Positions 40,554-52,002 of a stretch of DNA of 64,000 nucleotides are shown piece after piece. Each line of letters opens with the position of its first letter. Within the stretch, counting starts at the first letter, position 1. The stretch is from contig JANFAH010000009.1 of NCBI GenBank assembly GCA_024663395.1, positions 806,001 through 870,000 on the forward strand, written 5' to 3'. The translations under genes were made by a program, and so were the position numbers. The notes under the pieces are model-generated. The model did no database searches, was not told where the DNA came from, and saw nothing but the letters and a program-made list of their open reading frames with translations. The DNA is from Pisolithus tinctorius. Taxonomy: Eukaryota; Basidiomycota; Agaricomycetes; Boletales; Pisolithaceae.

Positions 40554-43500
40554 TTATTGTGCAAGATCCCGGGCGAAGTGGAAGAAGTCTACGTTAGAAC
40601 CATTCACACCGTACTTATAGATCTGTGCAAGTTAGGTCAGTAACTCCAGCATCAAACCAATGTGTAAGTCGGAACTCACGAAGTGGGAAGCAACCCAGCT
40701 AGAGAACAAGGCACGTTGATACGATTCCGGGAGTCTATCCAACAGGGTATCTAGCCCGACCTGGTCAACTAGTGTCCTGGGGATCGCTTTCTGTATGACG
40801 CCCTTCCTGCTTGGAAGGTCGTTGAACAAGTCCGACGCCTCAAGCTCTGCTTGAAGGTCGTTGAGGGTACTCGAGAGTTCATCCGAAATCTGGGTGCGTG
40901 ACTTGGCACCTTGGAGACGCGCGTGCTCCCGCCATATGCACTGGAACTCGGCCGCGGCGTTCTCAGTGATCTTGGACTGGATGTCCTTCACGTAGCTCTT
41001 GTAGAAGTCAGACGGTTTGCCGTCCTTAAAGATCATGAGATCGACATATTCTTCGGTAGAGAGTGCGAGACCAGCAAGAACTTCCAGCGAGGAGCTCGTC
41101 ACGCCACCTGTTAGCGTATAGTTTTAAGTTAGCGTGCGTAAAAGTGGGCTTGGAAAGCGTTTCTAACCTTTGTTAGCACTGGAGTCCTTGAAAAGGATGA
41201 CCTTCCGCTTTTCGAGAAACATACGTGCTTGTTGCGTGAAAAAGAGATTGGCGCCTTCGACGATGTACTTGTAATGAGGTTTGCCTTCCGTATCGACCAA
41301 GCCCGCAACATTCGAAATGTTAACCGCCTCGGGACTAAGAGAGCCGTATCAACACAACTGATTACCTCACTACAGGACTAATAACTTACCGCCCACCACA
41401 AGGTACGAAGATGTCCGCCTTAAAACGGAAGTGTGCACCATTCCTAAAGTCAGTTCCGTCAAGCACAATCTCTCCGGCTAACAATACGAACGTCAATCAG
41501 TTGCATGTCCTAATGAACGTAAGGATTACAAGGGAACAACGTACAAGGCAACTTGACATCTTGGTCCTCGACCTTGACAAGGTAACCGTCCTTGCTCAGC
41601 TTGGACTTGTCAAAGTTGCATACAGGCACGCGGAGCTTGGCGAGACGGACGAGTTCTTCACGGTTGAGGCCCTGAGGGTCAGCGGCGACACCACTTCCAT
41701 CAATAACCGCGACGGTCTTATCAGAACTCAACAAAATTTCGTCTGATCGTATCCATTAGCTCTCAAAGCCAACATCGGGGTCGCCCGGAAACAACTTACT
41801 CGATCCAAGATCACCATCTACAGCAAAGCACCGTGGGCACAAAGGATCAAAGCAGTAGTGGACTACGTACCGGGTCCACCCGTCTGCACCTTAGTTACGT
41901 CCTTTTCTCTGAGACCGAGCTGCTTGTATATTCCGAGGACATATTGCCGGATTGACAGTGATGTCATTCCATAGGTATCGTGGGGAACACCGCCGAGTCG
42001 TTGGGCACTCTTTCCGGTAGTGAACGACTTCCACCACGTGTCTGCACCGCGGTCGCGTGCATGCACTGTATTGTCGGCACCGGTGAGTAAATGTGCATGG
42101 ACGATGAAAAAGAATGCTTACTGGCAGCCCAGTCCATCATATCAGCAGTACCCTCTGCATAACGAATAAGATGTCAGGAAGGAAGGTAACTGCAAGAGCC
42201 AACATCCCTACCATCAGGTCCGAAGAAGAGGAGCTCAGGTTTGCCGTACAAATCAACTAAATGCTCCTTAATTCCTGGAGTTTGTCCGGGGATCAAGAGA
42301 TCCAGGACAGCCTGAAAATTTTGTCAAATCATGACACTGGTTTCATACTGAAGCTTCTTACATCTACATATTTTTCGAAGCACCGTCTTGGGTTCGCTCC
42401 AAGCCTGCAGAACAAGTATAACCAGACCCCTCGCAGGGAAATATGTAGGAGACGTACGAGGGCAGAATAGTTCCCTTGGCGCCGCCTTCAGGTATGTCCT
42501 TGTTCTTCAACGACTGTGTTGCAGCCAACCCATAGTTCTCGTCGAACAACATCCGCTGATTGATAGAGTAGTTCCTACAATCCGCTTGATCAACAAGGAA
42601 TACATATAACCTGAAGCAGATTCTTACTCTTTGTTCCTCGACATCACGATGCGGATGCCGCCACGAGCGACGTCCCTAAACCGGAGGTGGAAGCCGCGGA
42701 ACTCATTCCCAATGACAAAGTACATCCCGAAAGGTTGCTTGGGGTACTCGATCTCTGGCAAGAAATCCGGTGCGAGACGGAAAGACAGGGCAACCTTTGT
42801 CGGCTGGTAAAAGTTGGTCTTCAGCACATGTCTGATTGCAGCTGTGAGCTTTCGTTTCTCTCTTGGGATTAGGAGGTCAGACTAACTTGTTGAAAATCAG
42901 GAAGCTCTCGAGGACTTGGAGATCCTGTTTGCTAGGGACTGAACGCCTAATCTTGTCATATAACTCTGCGTCCGAAAGAGGTTGAGTAGTTTGCAGTCGC
43001 TGGTAAGACAACGTAGGCCTGTTTCGCTCGTCAGATATGGAGTAATACATTTACATTTAAAACGCCCAACATACATGAGGGAGGCGTCGGTCGCGGCAGG
43101 ATAATGGATCATCGCAAAGTTGACATACAACAGACGGATCTATGACTTTGTTAAAAAATCGAAAGCAGGCTTATTACAGCCGAGACTTACGAGCTCTGAG
43201 TGCGCATGAATAACTTGCGCAATACTTTCACGGGTGAACGTTTCTTCTCGGAAACGTCTCTTAATGTTATTCAGGACCTCTGCATGAGCGGGATTCGACT
43301 CGTCAAGAGTATTTTTCAACTGAAGGTACGCAGGCCCGAGGCGGTTGCAGAAGTGTTGTGCAAACACCCATCCGCAGTCTGGGTTAAGTCCGTCAGCACC
43401 GTCACTTGTACGCTTAAACGATATAAACGTACAGGCGTATGTAGCTTCCTGAACAGCATGGTTTGCACCAGAAACGTCCAGGAAGAATGGATTGTCGGGG

Positions 43501-44676
43501 AGGCAATAAAGCAACGAAGCCTCCTTCATCACCTGCACTATAGAATTCTCGATCGGCGGAGCGGTAGAGTTGGGCAATGGATTGAGGTACAGCGAAATGA
43601 TGGTGACACCATTGGAGAACTGCTCGACGTACTTCCGCGCTGAGTACAGCTGGTAATAATGATACAGGTTGGATAGTGCGCTATGAGGAATCAGTTACGT
43701 GATCCTCGCATGCTATACGGTAAAAAAATACAACACATACCTAAAGAATCGGGAAGTCCCTCCCATCTTGTACCCGATGACGAGGCGCCTTTCGCGGCTA
43801 CCTTCGACCTCAAAAACCTCCATAACGGGACCGGAACGACTCTCGACCTGCCACATGATCTCTTGATATACCTGGAGTGTATGCTCGGTCGCTCTCTCAA
43901 GAAAAGAGCGATCCGAAACGGTGCGGATGTCGGTCTTTCCATCCGCACGCGTCGAAGGAGGGGGAGGGGAAGGGAAATTACACTTGGTGATGAAGTAACA
44001 GCGGAGTTGTTGAGAAGCGGTTGCAGAGATGGATCCAGTTGAACGATAGGTTTCTAAGCGGTAGCACTTTTCTGACGTGGAATTATCCAGGTACAGTTCA
44101 TCAATTCTATAGGATATGATGAGCAAATGGACGGATGAAAGGTTGTGTGGATCGAGTCCATACCTGGACTCGCAGGTGGCGCCAGGGCCCTCTTTAGACG
44201 TAAGACCGGGGCGACTGGTGTGAATGAACGTGGCACCATTTCCTTTCTCGTCAATCTTTTCTAAATCGATGACAAGCTTATTGGGGTCGTGCTTTGTGAA
44301 AGCGAGGACTTTAGCGCCGAAGAGCGCAATGATATGATCAGAGATAACGGAGACGGATTCATTCTGGAAATATGTGTCGTCAATGCCGAGGTGGGAGTAG
44401 AACCAGTTGACTTCGTTGGCGACGAGTTCCCGTGGCATAAAGCCCTGTGGTGACGTATGAGATCATGCGCACCCCAGTGTCACTGTCAGCATCACGAGGT
44501 ACCTTATTTGCTACTTCAGCCTGGACTTTGGCGCGCTGCTCTTCCTTTTCTTTGAACACCGGTGTGGTGTACCCCGGGAGGTTCTTGACTCGTTGCAGCG
44601 ACGCCTCGCTGATGGTCCTGGACGTGCCATTGGGACGGGGAGGTACCGATCCTGGTTGAGGAGGATTTGGGGACAT
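40554..44676 (-). CDS. GDH2: NAD-dependent glutamate dehydrogenase
   Basis: Large fungal GDH2-type enzyme, which deaminates glutamate to 2-oxoglutarate using NAD. Starts MSPNPPQPGS at 44676 and ends FHFARDLAQ at 40554. Recognisable parts in order: FMPRELVANEVNWFYSHLGI; ERRLVIGYKMGGTSRFF; NPFFLDVSGANHAVQEATY; FYQPTKVALSFRLAPDFLP; EFRGFHLRFRDVARGGIRIV (substrate-binding Arg/Gly segment); NYGLAATQSLKNKDIPEGGA with the catalytic Lys region; LFFGPDEGTADMMDWAA (spliced); TWWKSFTTGK; GEIVLDGTDFRNGAHFRF. More than ten introns, mostly 50-67 nt. Exons worked out in the 3' half are 41871-upstream, 41817-41800, 41742-41545, 41477-41390, 41334-41168, 41107-40680 and 40622-40554; all phases agree. The exon at 41800-41817 is only 18 nt. 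Confidence 0.92.
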
Positions 44677-45436
44677 TCTAACTATTTGGAAACTTGTCCG
44701 GATGACGACGGTGACGGGGAAGTATTAGTGAATGAACGCCAGTGGATGGGGGAATTGAGACAAGGAATGCGGGGTGCAGCTAAATATTTATATGCGGCTG
44801 GCCATGGCCTAATACAGCACGGGCGACCGAGACCAGCTAAGATCCGTTGGACTTGGGACACTCGGGTATCTTAACGAATACGTGAATGCCAAATATACAG
44901 CCGTGTTTCATTTCAGCCTACGAAATGGATAGACTCTCAGAATATATTTTACTGGCGATACTGCGATGGCCGGCGCCGGCATCAGCGAGGAAGTGTTCGC
45001 CATCAGTACAACTCGCGAAACCTTCTTAGTTGAGTCCTCGCAACGAAAAAAAACCCGACCGCACGGTCACCATCGCATCGATCATATCAACCATTATTCC
45101 GGCGATGGTCTTCTAATAGATCGCAGGCCACCAAACCCCAGCAAATTGTTAAGATCCGGACAGAATTTTTGAGTTCACCAGGCCGGGTACGTGTCACTAG
45201 CGGGCATCGCCAGCAGGCACCGTCCGACTCAAAAGCACGGCAGAGTATTATTACGAGCATTTCACATGACCCCTTCTTACCCCACTCTGAGTTAAGTCAG
45301 TCCCACACCCATGGTCCATCGGAGTATTCGGCAGCCGTCCGTACATGGGAGTATATTCGTAGCTACAATAAAAGAATTACTTACTAACTGATTAGACCGA
45401 ATTGGTCTGCCAAGTCTCGACACCCTTCTTGCCTGA
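44677..45436. other. 5' flank of GDH2 and 3' flank of the next gene
   Basis: No gene recognised. Both neighbours are on the minus strand, so this holds the GDH2 promoter. No convincing TATA or repeat stands out. Confidence 0.4.
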
Positions 45437-47011
45437 TTACTCCATACCTGCCAACCCATCCCGCACGTACTCGTCATACAACGGTTTCCAATCCTTATGC
45501 CACCGGCTCAAGGCGGGTCGCCTCTCCACCACATCCGATGCTGCCCACATGATCCGCAACTGATCCAGGTCGCGTGTCGTCTCGTTGTCCGGACAGATAA
45601 TATAGAACTCCCCATGGCGCACACCATCCAGCATGTATTGAACCGCCTCTTCAGCAGTCCACGCACCCGCGGGCTTCTCCCCGCCCTGTGGGGCTGTCAG
45701 GCCAGTGTACGTCCAGCCAGGGCTGCACGAAAAAATAATAATAGTTTGTCAACCGCCGCGGTCACGTAGAACCCCTCAGGGATATCAAATTATACTCACA
45801 CAAAGAGATGTGCGGTGACATTACATGACGGGTTTTCGCGCAACTCGTGTGCAAGACCCTCAGTGAGGCTCTTCACCGCCGCCTTGGTCGCATTGTATGC
45901 AGGATTACCCCTAGTGAAGTCACGTGGGCGTCAAACGTTCGTTAGTACAGTCGATATCCGAGATCAATCAGTAATCGACAACGTACGGAGGGTTTGTGAT
46001 GCCTTGCTTTGAACCCGTATTAATGACTATCGCCTGGTTTTCCTGATGGAGCATCGACTATAACATGACAGCGTAAAACATCCCATGATCAGATTGCGTG
46101 ACCGCAACAGCCAAGGATGAAGGATCAGGTCATACCTGTACGAAAGTCTGTTGCACGTTCACCACTCTGGAAACACGTTTAATACAATATTCCGGAACGT
46201 TCATCCGAACACAGACGCAACAACTACGTACCCGAATAAATTGACTTCAAATGTCCTTCTCCAATTTTCTAAATTATCCCAGGACTTGCTTGGGAGAGCT
46301 ATTGCAGCATTGTTCATCAGCACGGCGACCTATTTTCGTCGTGAGCAACCATTCCCTCTTAACTCCAAGAAGCGGTGCAATTTCGGCTCGGACTCATTTA
46401 TTGGGCCCGAATGGCATAAAATACTCACCTCTCCCCATGCCTCGTAGACCTTGTCGCGCAAACGCACAACGTCATCTATCTTCGAGACGTCGGTGGGAAT
46501 CACGAGGATGTTACCGTCGCCCGCGATCGCGGTAACCTCTTTGCCAACTGCGGTCAATGCTTCCTCGTTGACGTCTGCAAGGGCAATCTTCAAGCCCACC
46601 CTAAGTAAGTGTTTGGAGAAGAGGGAGTGCGACCGCAGCGGCACCCGACGAAACGGGAAGAGTCAATCGCAAAAACCGATCACCGTCACGAGGCAGTGAT
46701 AAGTGGGCGTGTGTTACGGCAAACGCAAAACCAAAATGAGGCAAGATGGGAAAGTGGAGTAAATGAAGAAGAAAAAAATGAAATGAAAAAAGGTCGAATC
46801 GTGGCAATATTGGTGTGTAACGGGAAACAACAGATGGGGAATGACGACGGCAATGCTCGTAGTGAGTATCCCGCGCAGTCAAAGCGACGGCGCCTACGCA
46901 CTTTGCCAGCTCGATAGCGGCAGCCTTGCCAATACCACTTGCAGCACCAGTGATGACGGCAACTCTCCCGGTATGGATGACTGGGTGGACATCGCTATCA
47001 ATTGGGGACAT
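45437..47011 (-). CDS. Short-chain dehydrogenase/reductase
   Basis: Classical SDR. Exon 1 has VAVITGAASGIG (NAD(P)-binding TGxxxGxG), followed after a 301-nt intron (46601-46901) by VGLKIALADVNEEALTAVG. Later exons give MNNAA (N-N-A-A), NTGSKQG (Ser), PAYNATKAAV (catalytic Tyr-x3-Lys) and a C-terminus with YFIICPDN-like YIICPDNETTRDLD. Exons 47011-46902 and 46600-46429 are phase-consistent; at least four more introns of about 50-100 nt follow. The ATG at 47011 (MSPIDSDVHP) is chosen; an in-frame upstream ATG at 47089 would add 26 residues. The substrate cannot be told from sequence. The enzyme is cytosolic unless the longer N-terminus is used. Confidence 0.82.
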
Positions 47012-47636
47012 GACCTCGACTCGTCTGTATGACGATGCGGTACGAATGGGGGGAGGTCTGAGAGGTGACGGCCCGTGGTCAAGAGGCATGGTCGTATGAT
47101 GCGCCGTCCGATATCACGTCTTTCTATGGTGGGAATCAGCTATTGCGAGTGGCAGGCGGGTATACAGGCAACGGATCACTGATTACTCACAAGAGGTCAA
47201 AAATTAGGAGAAAAGCAAAAAAGACCAGTGTGAATGGGAACGAGCTCGCAACAGACTGTGTTCTACTGGAGCTGAGGAGAAGTACAAGCCTGTTTCAAGT
47301 CTCCACCGCTTTATATACTCTGCTTGGAACACTAAACAAGATATGACCACGCAGGCGTTGGGAATACTCCGCTGTTCCAGACAGGCCCAAAAATTGCCAC
47401 CGTCTGTCCCTGCCTGGCAGGTTCCTGCACGCAAAAATATCGACACACGTCCCAAATGTCGCGGAACATGCCCGAAGGCCCGATAACTATGTATTGTACA
47501 TTCGCAGATTGTCCATTCATACCAGCCAAGTGTGTGCTGTCATAGAGTATGTACCTAGGGAACACATTGTAGATCATAAGAACACTAGACAAAACAAAAA
47601 GAACGATCATAACAGCCTTGTGGACTTCACTCGTAC
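47012..47636. other. Intergenic region
   Basis: No gene recognised. It contains the promoter of the minus-strand SDR and the 3' flank of the VTS1-like gene. Confidence 0.4.
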
Positions 47637-49715
47637 TTATCCCTCCTTCGCACCCTCAGCAGCAACACCCGCGTTGAAACCTGGAGGCGTCTCAATACCC
47701 ATCTTCTTCCTCACAACCTCAAATGTCTTGAGCATTTTACGCCTCGCACCGAGTGCGGCCACTCCCTTGGCCTCCAATTCCGCGTCGTCCAATACCACCA
47801 TATCCTGCCATTTCATCTTTTCGAAATTAGGGGTGTATTTGTGTAGCCTCAGGCTCCTGAGCCAAGCCGGTATATCCACCAGCAATGCAGGATCAACGTC
47901 ATCATCGTCCTTCTTGGTCCCCGCGCCATTCCCTCCAGCGCCGTTCCCACCTGAAGAGCCCGTCTTCGGTCCAGGAGACCGGCCGCCTCCCCGGCCCCTG
48001 TTATTTGGGTTATTGTTACTGCTGTTGCCTTGCAATGCAGCTTGTTGAAGACTCAACCAGTTTGGCTGCGCAAGTCCAGCGGTAGCCATCTGAGCCGCAA
48101 TCATTTGCGCTTCGGGAGTCATCCCCATTGCGTTCATTTGTGCTTGTAAATTCAACATGTTCATCTGCAGCGGGTTCATCCCTGCCAAAAGACTAGCACT
48201 TGGCATGCCCATCCCCAAACCAGGACTTCCCAATCCGGCCATACCAAAACCGGCCATACCCAATCCGTTCAGGGCAGCAGCATTGGCGTCCTCTCCACTG
48301 AACCTGCTCGGCTGTTGCAGTGCGGGACTCCGAGTTCCGTTCCATTGCCCTTGTTGTGTGCCTGGGAATTGCACGCTATTGCTCGACGGGACTTGTGTAG
48401 GGTTCTTCCGTTGCAAGGGTTGTTGAGAGGAAGCAAGGCTACCCTCGTTCTCGTATGCGCTACCAGCCTGGCTACCAGCGTCGGAGCCAGCGATGCTCTG
48501 ACTGGTATTACCCTTGGAGGGGCGGCGGAAAGACTTTGGATCTGCCATAAGCGGGACGCGAGGTTGGGAGCCATTCCAATCGTTGAGCTTTTGGGCAGCT
48601 GCATCGAGATTCTGAGTAGAGCTATGCCCGTCTTTGTTAAACATGGGAATCAATGGGGTGTTGACGTTGCTCGCCCAGCTGTCGCCGACCATGGGAGACA
48701 ACGGGTCGACACCAGAGCGTGAAATACCCAGAGACCCGCTAAACTCTGTACTCTTGGGTCGCGAAGCGTTGCTACTATTAGATACTACGATCTCCTGCGC
48801 AGGGGAATTGAGGTTCTGCTCGGCAACTTGGCTAAGGGCAGACCCCCACGTGGTCCTGGCGTCTCCACTGCCTGAAGCAAGAATGGGTGCCGATATGCGG
48901 TGAGCAGCATTGCTCGCTTTCAGTCTTGCGCGTTGCTGCGCGAGAGTAGCAGCCGCATCGTGATTAGTGCCAAGGGCAGCGGAATCGGGTGAGAGAAAAC
49001 CTGATGAAGTGGTATCGAGGGCAAGAGACTGCCTGTTTTGGCTGCCGCTGAAGACACGAGGAGACGCCGGCAGGGGTGACTTCAACGAAGGGGATTTCAA
49101 TGTCATTTGGGCAAGTTTGGCCTCCATCTGACTCTGCATCGATCCTAGATGATGTCAGAAAGCTTGACAAAGAAACCTGTAGCAGTTAAGGACTCACCAC
49201 CCACGGCAGGGCTCAATAAAGCGGTCACGGGATCAGATCGTGCCATCTGCTGCAACACTGTAATGAAAAATCTGATCTGTACTTGAGTGGATTGCTGAAG
49301 TAGACTGTACAAGGCCGCAGTGCGCTCTGCCTCGGAAAGAACCTTGAACCCTGGAGTACGCGATGAGAACGCTGGCACTAAGGACACGAACGGCAAATCA
49401 CCCACATTGCTCGATGGCACTTAATTCTTCTTTGAAGTTGACGTCCAGGGAGGCTGCCGCCATGTCTTCAAGGGTCTCCTCGTAGTTCTGAAGATTTTCA
49501 AACCATTGATCAATTGCTTCGGACTCGGGTGTCTGGAACATGGCAGCACTGCCCAGCAGCTCGCTAGTGGGACGAACTCCACTTCCACCACCATGAGGGC
49601 GAGGAGAGAGAGCCTGACGTGGACCCATAGATGCGTGAGCGTTTGTAGAGGAACGCCCGTTTTCAGCGTTGAGTGGAGAAGGGGAAGGACTGGAAGGGGG
49701 ACGAAGACTTGCCAT
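47637..49715 (-). CDS. VTS1: VTS1-like SAM-domain RNA-binding protein
   Basis: Three exons: 49715-49406, 49350-49198 and 49144-47637, with introns of 55 and 53 nt, all phases consistent, 656 aa. The N-terminal part has a helical region ([45 protein letters not shown]) conserved in fungal Vts1. The middle is low-complexity, rich in Ser, Gln, Asn, Gly and Met. The C-terminal SAM domain begins at about residue 585: [36 protein letters not shown] and [15 protein letters not shown]. Vts1/Smaug proteins bind stem-loops with a CNGG loop and promote mRNA deadenylation. The basic GARRK in the last helices is the expected RNA-contact surface. The neighbour at 50519 is transcribed divergently. Confidence 0.93.
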
Positions 49716-50518
49716 GTGGGAGGCAAAACGAAAAGTGAAGATCCGCTAGCGGTGACTGTAGATGACGAAAAGCACTAAGTGGCGAAGATGTGTTGAATGC
49801 GAATAGCTGTTCCTGATTTGGCCCTGGGATTGAAATGCGGCAAAGGCGAGGGTTATGCACACAAACTGAGCTGCGGGGATTATGCTGATAAAAAGGATAT
49901 AGGGTCAACCCGTAGTGGAGAGTTGCAAACTGGGAGTCCTGACGTCGAGCCTGTGGACTGGACTAGAAACAAGAGCACTTCGCAAGGGTCAAACAAGCTG
50001 CCGTTATGAGGCAGGCGTTGTATTAAAGCTCGCCGTGCTTCGTTGGGTCTAGACGAGACCAGCGGAGCCTGCCGGTCTAGCAAAAAGGATTAAGGCCTGC
50101 CCAGTGTCGACAGACAGCGCAGGCGTTGGCTGGGTAAGAACGACGACAACAACGGCGCTGATGGTGAGGGGAGTGTGGACAATAAGCCTGGCACGTGCCC
50201 ATTGGCTTTGGTAATGGGCGGAGTCTGTGCCCCAGGCGCGTGGCGGAGCCTCAATTCTCGGCATCCTCGCAATGCCGACGACCGACCTGTGCGTGTTTAG
50301 CACACCGCCGCCGTCTCACTGAATTGACTGGGAGATCGTCGTCAATTGTGGGCTGTACAAGTCATGTGGTCATGAAAGTCACGGTGATTATCGTACGAGC
50401 TGGCTACCCCAGTCGAGTAAGCGGGGAGCCCGCTGTGGTCCATTTCCTTTCTCATATCTAACGCCCGGGGCCTTATCTGTACACTGGTTACTGCTTTCAA
50501 CCTTTCGTCGAAGAAGTG
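49716..50518. promoter_or_regulatory. Divergent promoter region of VTS1 and the 2OG oxygenase
   Basis: About 0.8 kb between two outward-read starts. No clear TATA; no repeat seen. Assignment is by position only. Confidence 0.4.
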
Positions 50519-52002
50519 ATGGTGCGTACTGCGTCAAAGTTGTTGTGGCCGATCTCTGATGCACACAGGCGAGCACCGCTTTCCAGGAGATCCCGATCAT
50601 GCAAGTGGTTTGTGCCAGCTTCAGAATTGTTGCTTATTCCACCGTATCAGTGATCTGTCAAATGCGACAAGCAGAGATCCAGCTTTGCGTCGCTCTCTCG
50701 CAGCCGACATTCGCGATGCCTGCGTCTCCGTCGGCTTTTTCTATGGTGCGTACGCGGTCCTTCAAATTCAGATTCTTATCCCATCCGCGGTCCGCAGTCA
50801 AGAACCATGGCATATCCGAAGAGGTGATAAGCAAAGCCGTCAGCGCCGCGGAAAGATTTTTCTCTTTGCCCACTGAGACAAAGATGAAGGTTGGCATCAG
50901 AGTGTATTGTCTATTATCAGTATCCGATGGATCATAATCACTAGTTAGATATCCACGCAAGCCCCAACTTCAAAGGATATACAGCTCTCCTCGGAGAAAA
51001 CGTGAACCTCAATAATAAGGGCGATCTGCATGAAGCGTTCGACTTCGGATGGGAGTCAGACAAGACTGCTTGCTCCGGTGCTATGGTCGGAAAAAATGTT
51101 TGGCCAGATAATCTCCCAGGATTTCGAGAGGACGTCCTTGCTTATTAGTGAGTTCTTTCGAACTTAAACAACAAGGTCAACGGATGATCTGGACTCATGT
51201 TAGTGACGCTGCTCTGAGGTTGGGAGTACTGCTATTTCCATTGTTTGCCTTGGCATTAGATCTCCCCGAGGATTTCTTCGGAGATAAAGTGCGTCCTCTT
51301 CGAATGTCCTGTGGCACCTTGTGGACATATGTGTCAAAGGTCACAAAGCAGGGCGCTATCGGAAGGTTACTTCACTATCCTCCACAACCCCTACAACCGA
51401 TGGAAGGGGTAGAGGGGATAGGGGCCCATACCGAGCGAGTTATTTTCAGCACTGGCGATGTCAATAGACCTAACACCGTCTTTTCGTAGTTACGAGTTCT
51501 TCACGATACTTTGGCAACAAGATAACACTCCAGCGCTTCAGGTGATGAACACAAATGGAAAATGGATTGATGCCACTCCCATACCGGGCACATTAGTTCT
51601 GAAGTACGTTTCACGAATCACCGATTCCGGCTTCTACTGATGGAGTCATGCATAGTCTGGGAGACCAATTAGCCCGTTGGACTAGTACTTGTCATTGTTG
51701 GGACTGATACCGCGCTCCTTCTAATATTGACCTTTCTAGATGATGTCTTCAAGTCCACTGTCCATCGCGCAATAAATAGCACAGGGAAACGGCGTTACTC
51801 GATCCCGTTGTTTTTCGGCATCGATTACAACGTCAGACTCGAGGTATGGTTTCTTTGCTTTCCCGCCTGACAGTAACTTATGCTTTTTCAGCCCATTCCA
51901 GGATGTGTGAGTCCAGATAATCCAGCCAAGTATGAGGTGGTTACTGCTGGGGAATACGTGAAGTCTCGCTTGGAGGCTACGTACGCGCAATCCAGGATAT
52001 AA
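50519..52002 (+). CDS. Isopenicillin N synthase-like 2-oxoglutarate/Fe(II) oxygenase
   Basis: Eleven exons: 50519-50521, 50569-50600, 50651-50745, 50798-50889, 50945-51147, 51204-51288, 51340-51434, 51490-51603, 51656-51684, 51740-51843 and 51892-52002; every phase agrees, giving 320 aa. N-terminal DIOX_N part: FQEIPIIDLSNAT, SVGFFYVKNHGI. The catalytic part has GIGAHTDYEFFTILWQQ (Fe-binding His and Asp), STVHRAI (distal His) and RYSIPLFFG (Arg-x-Ser, 2-oxoglutarate binding). Two introns use GC instead of GT donors (50601 and 51435); only these give the conserved IIDLS and AHTDYE readings. The first exon seems to contain only the ATG before a GTGCGT donor. Homologs act on many small molecules; the substrate is unknown. 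Confidence 0.9.
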
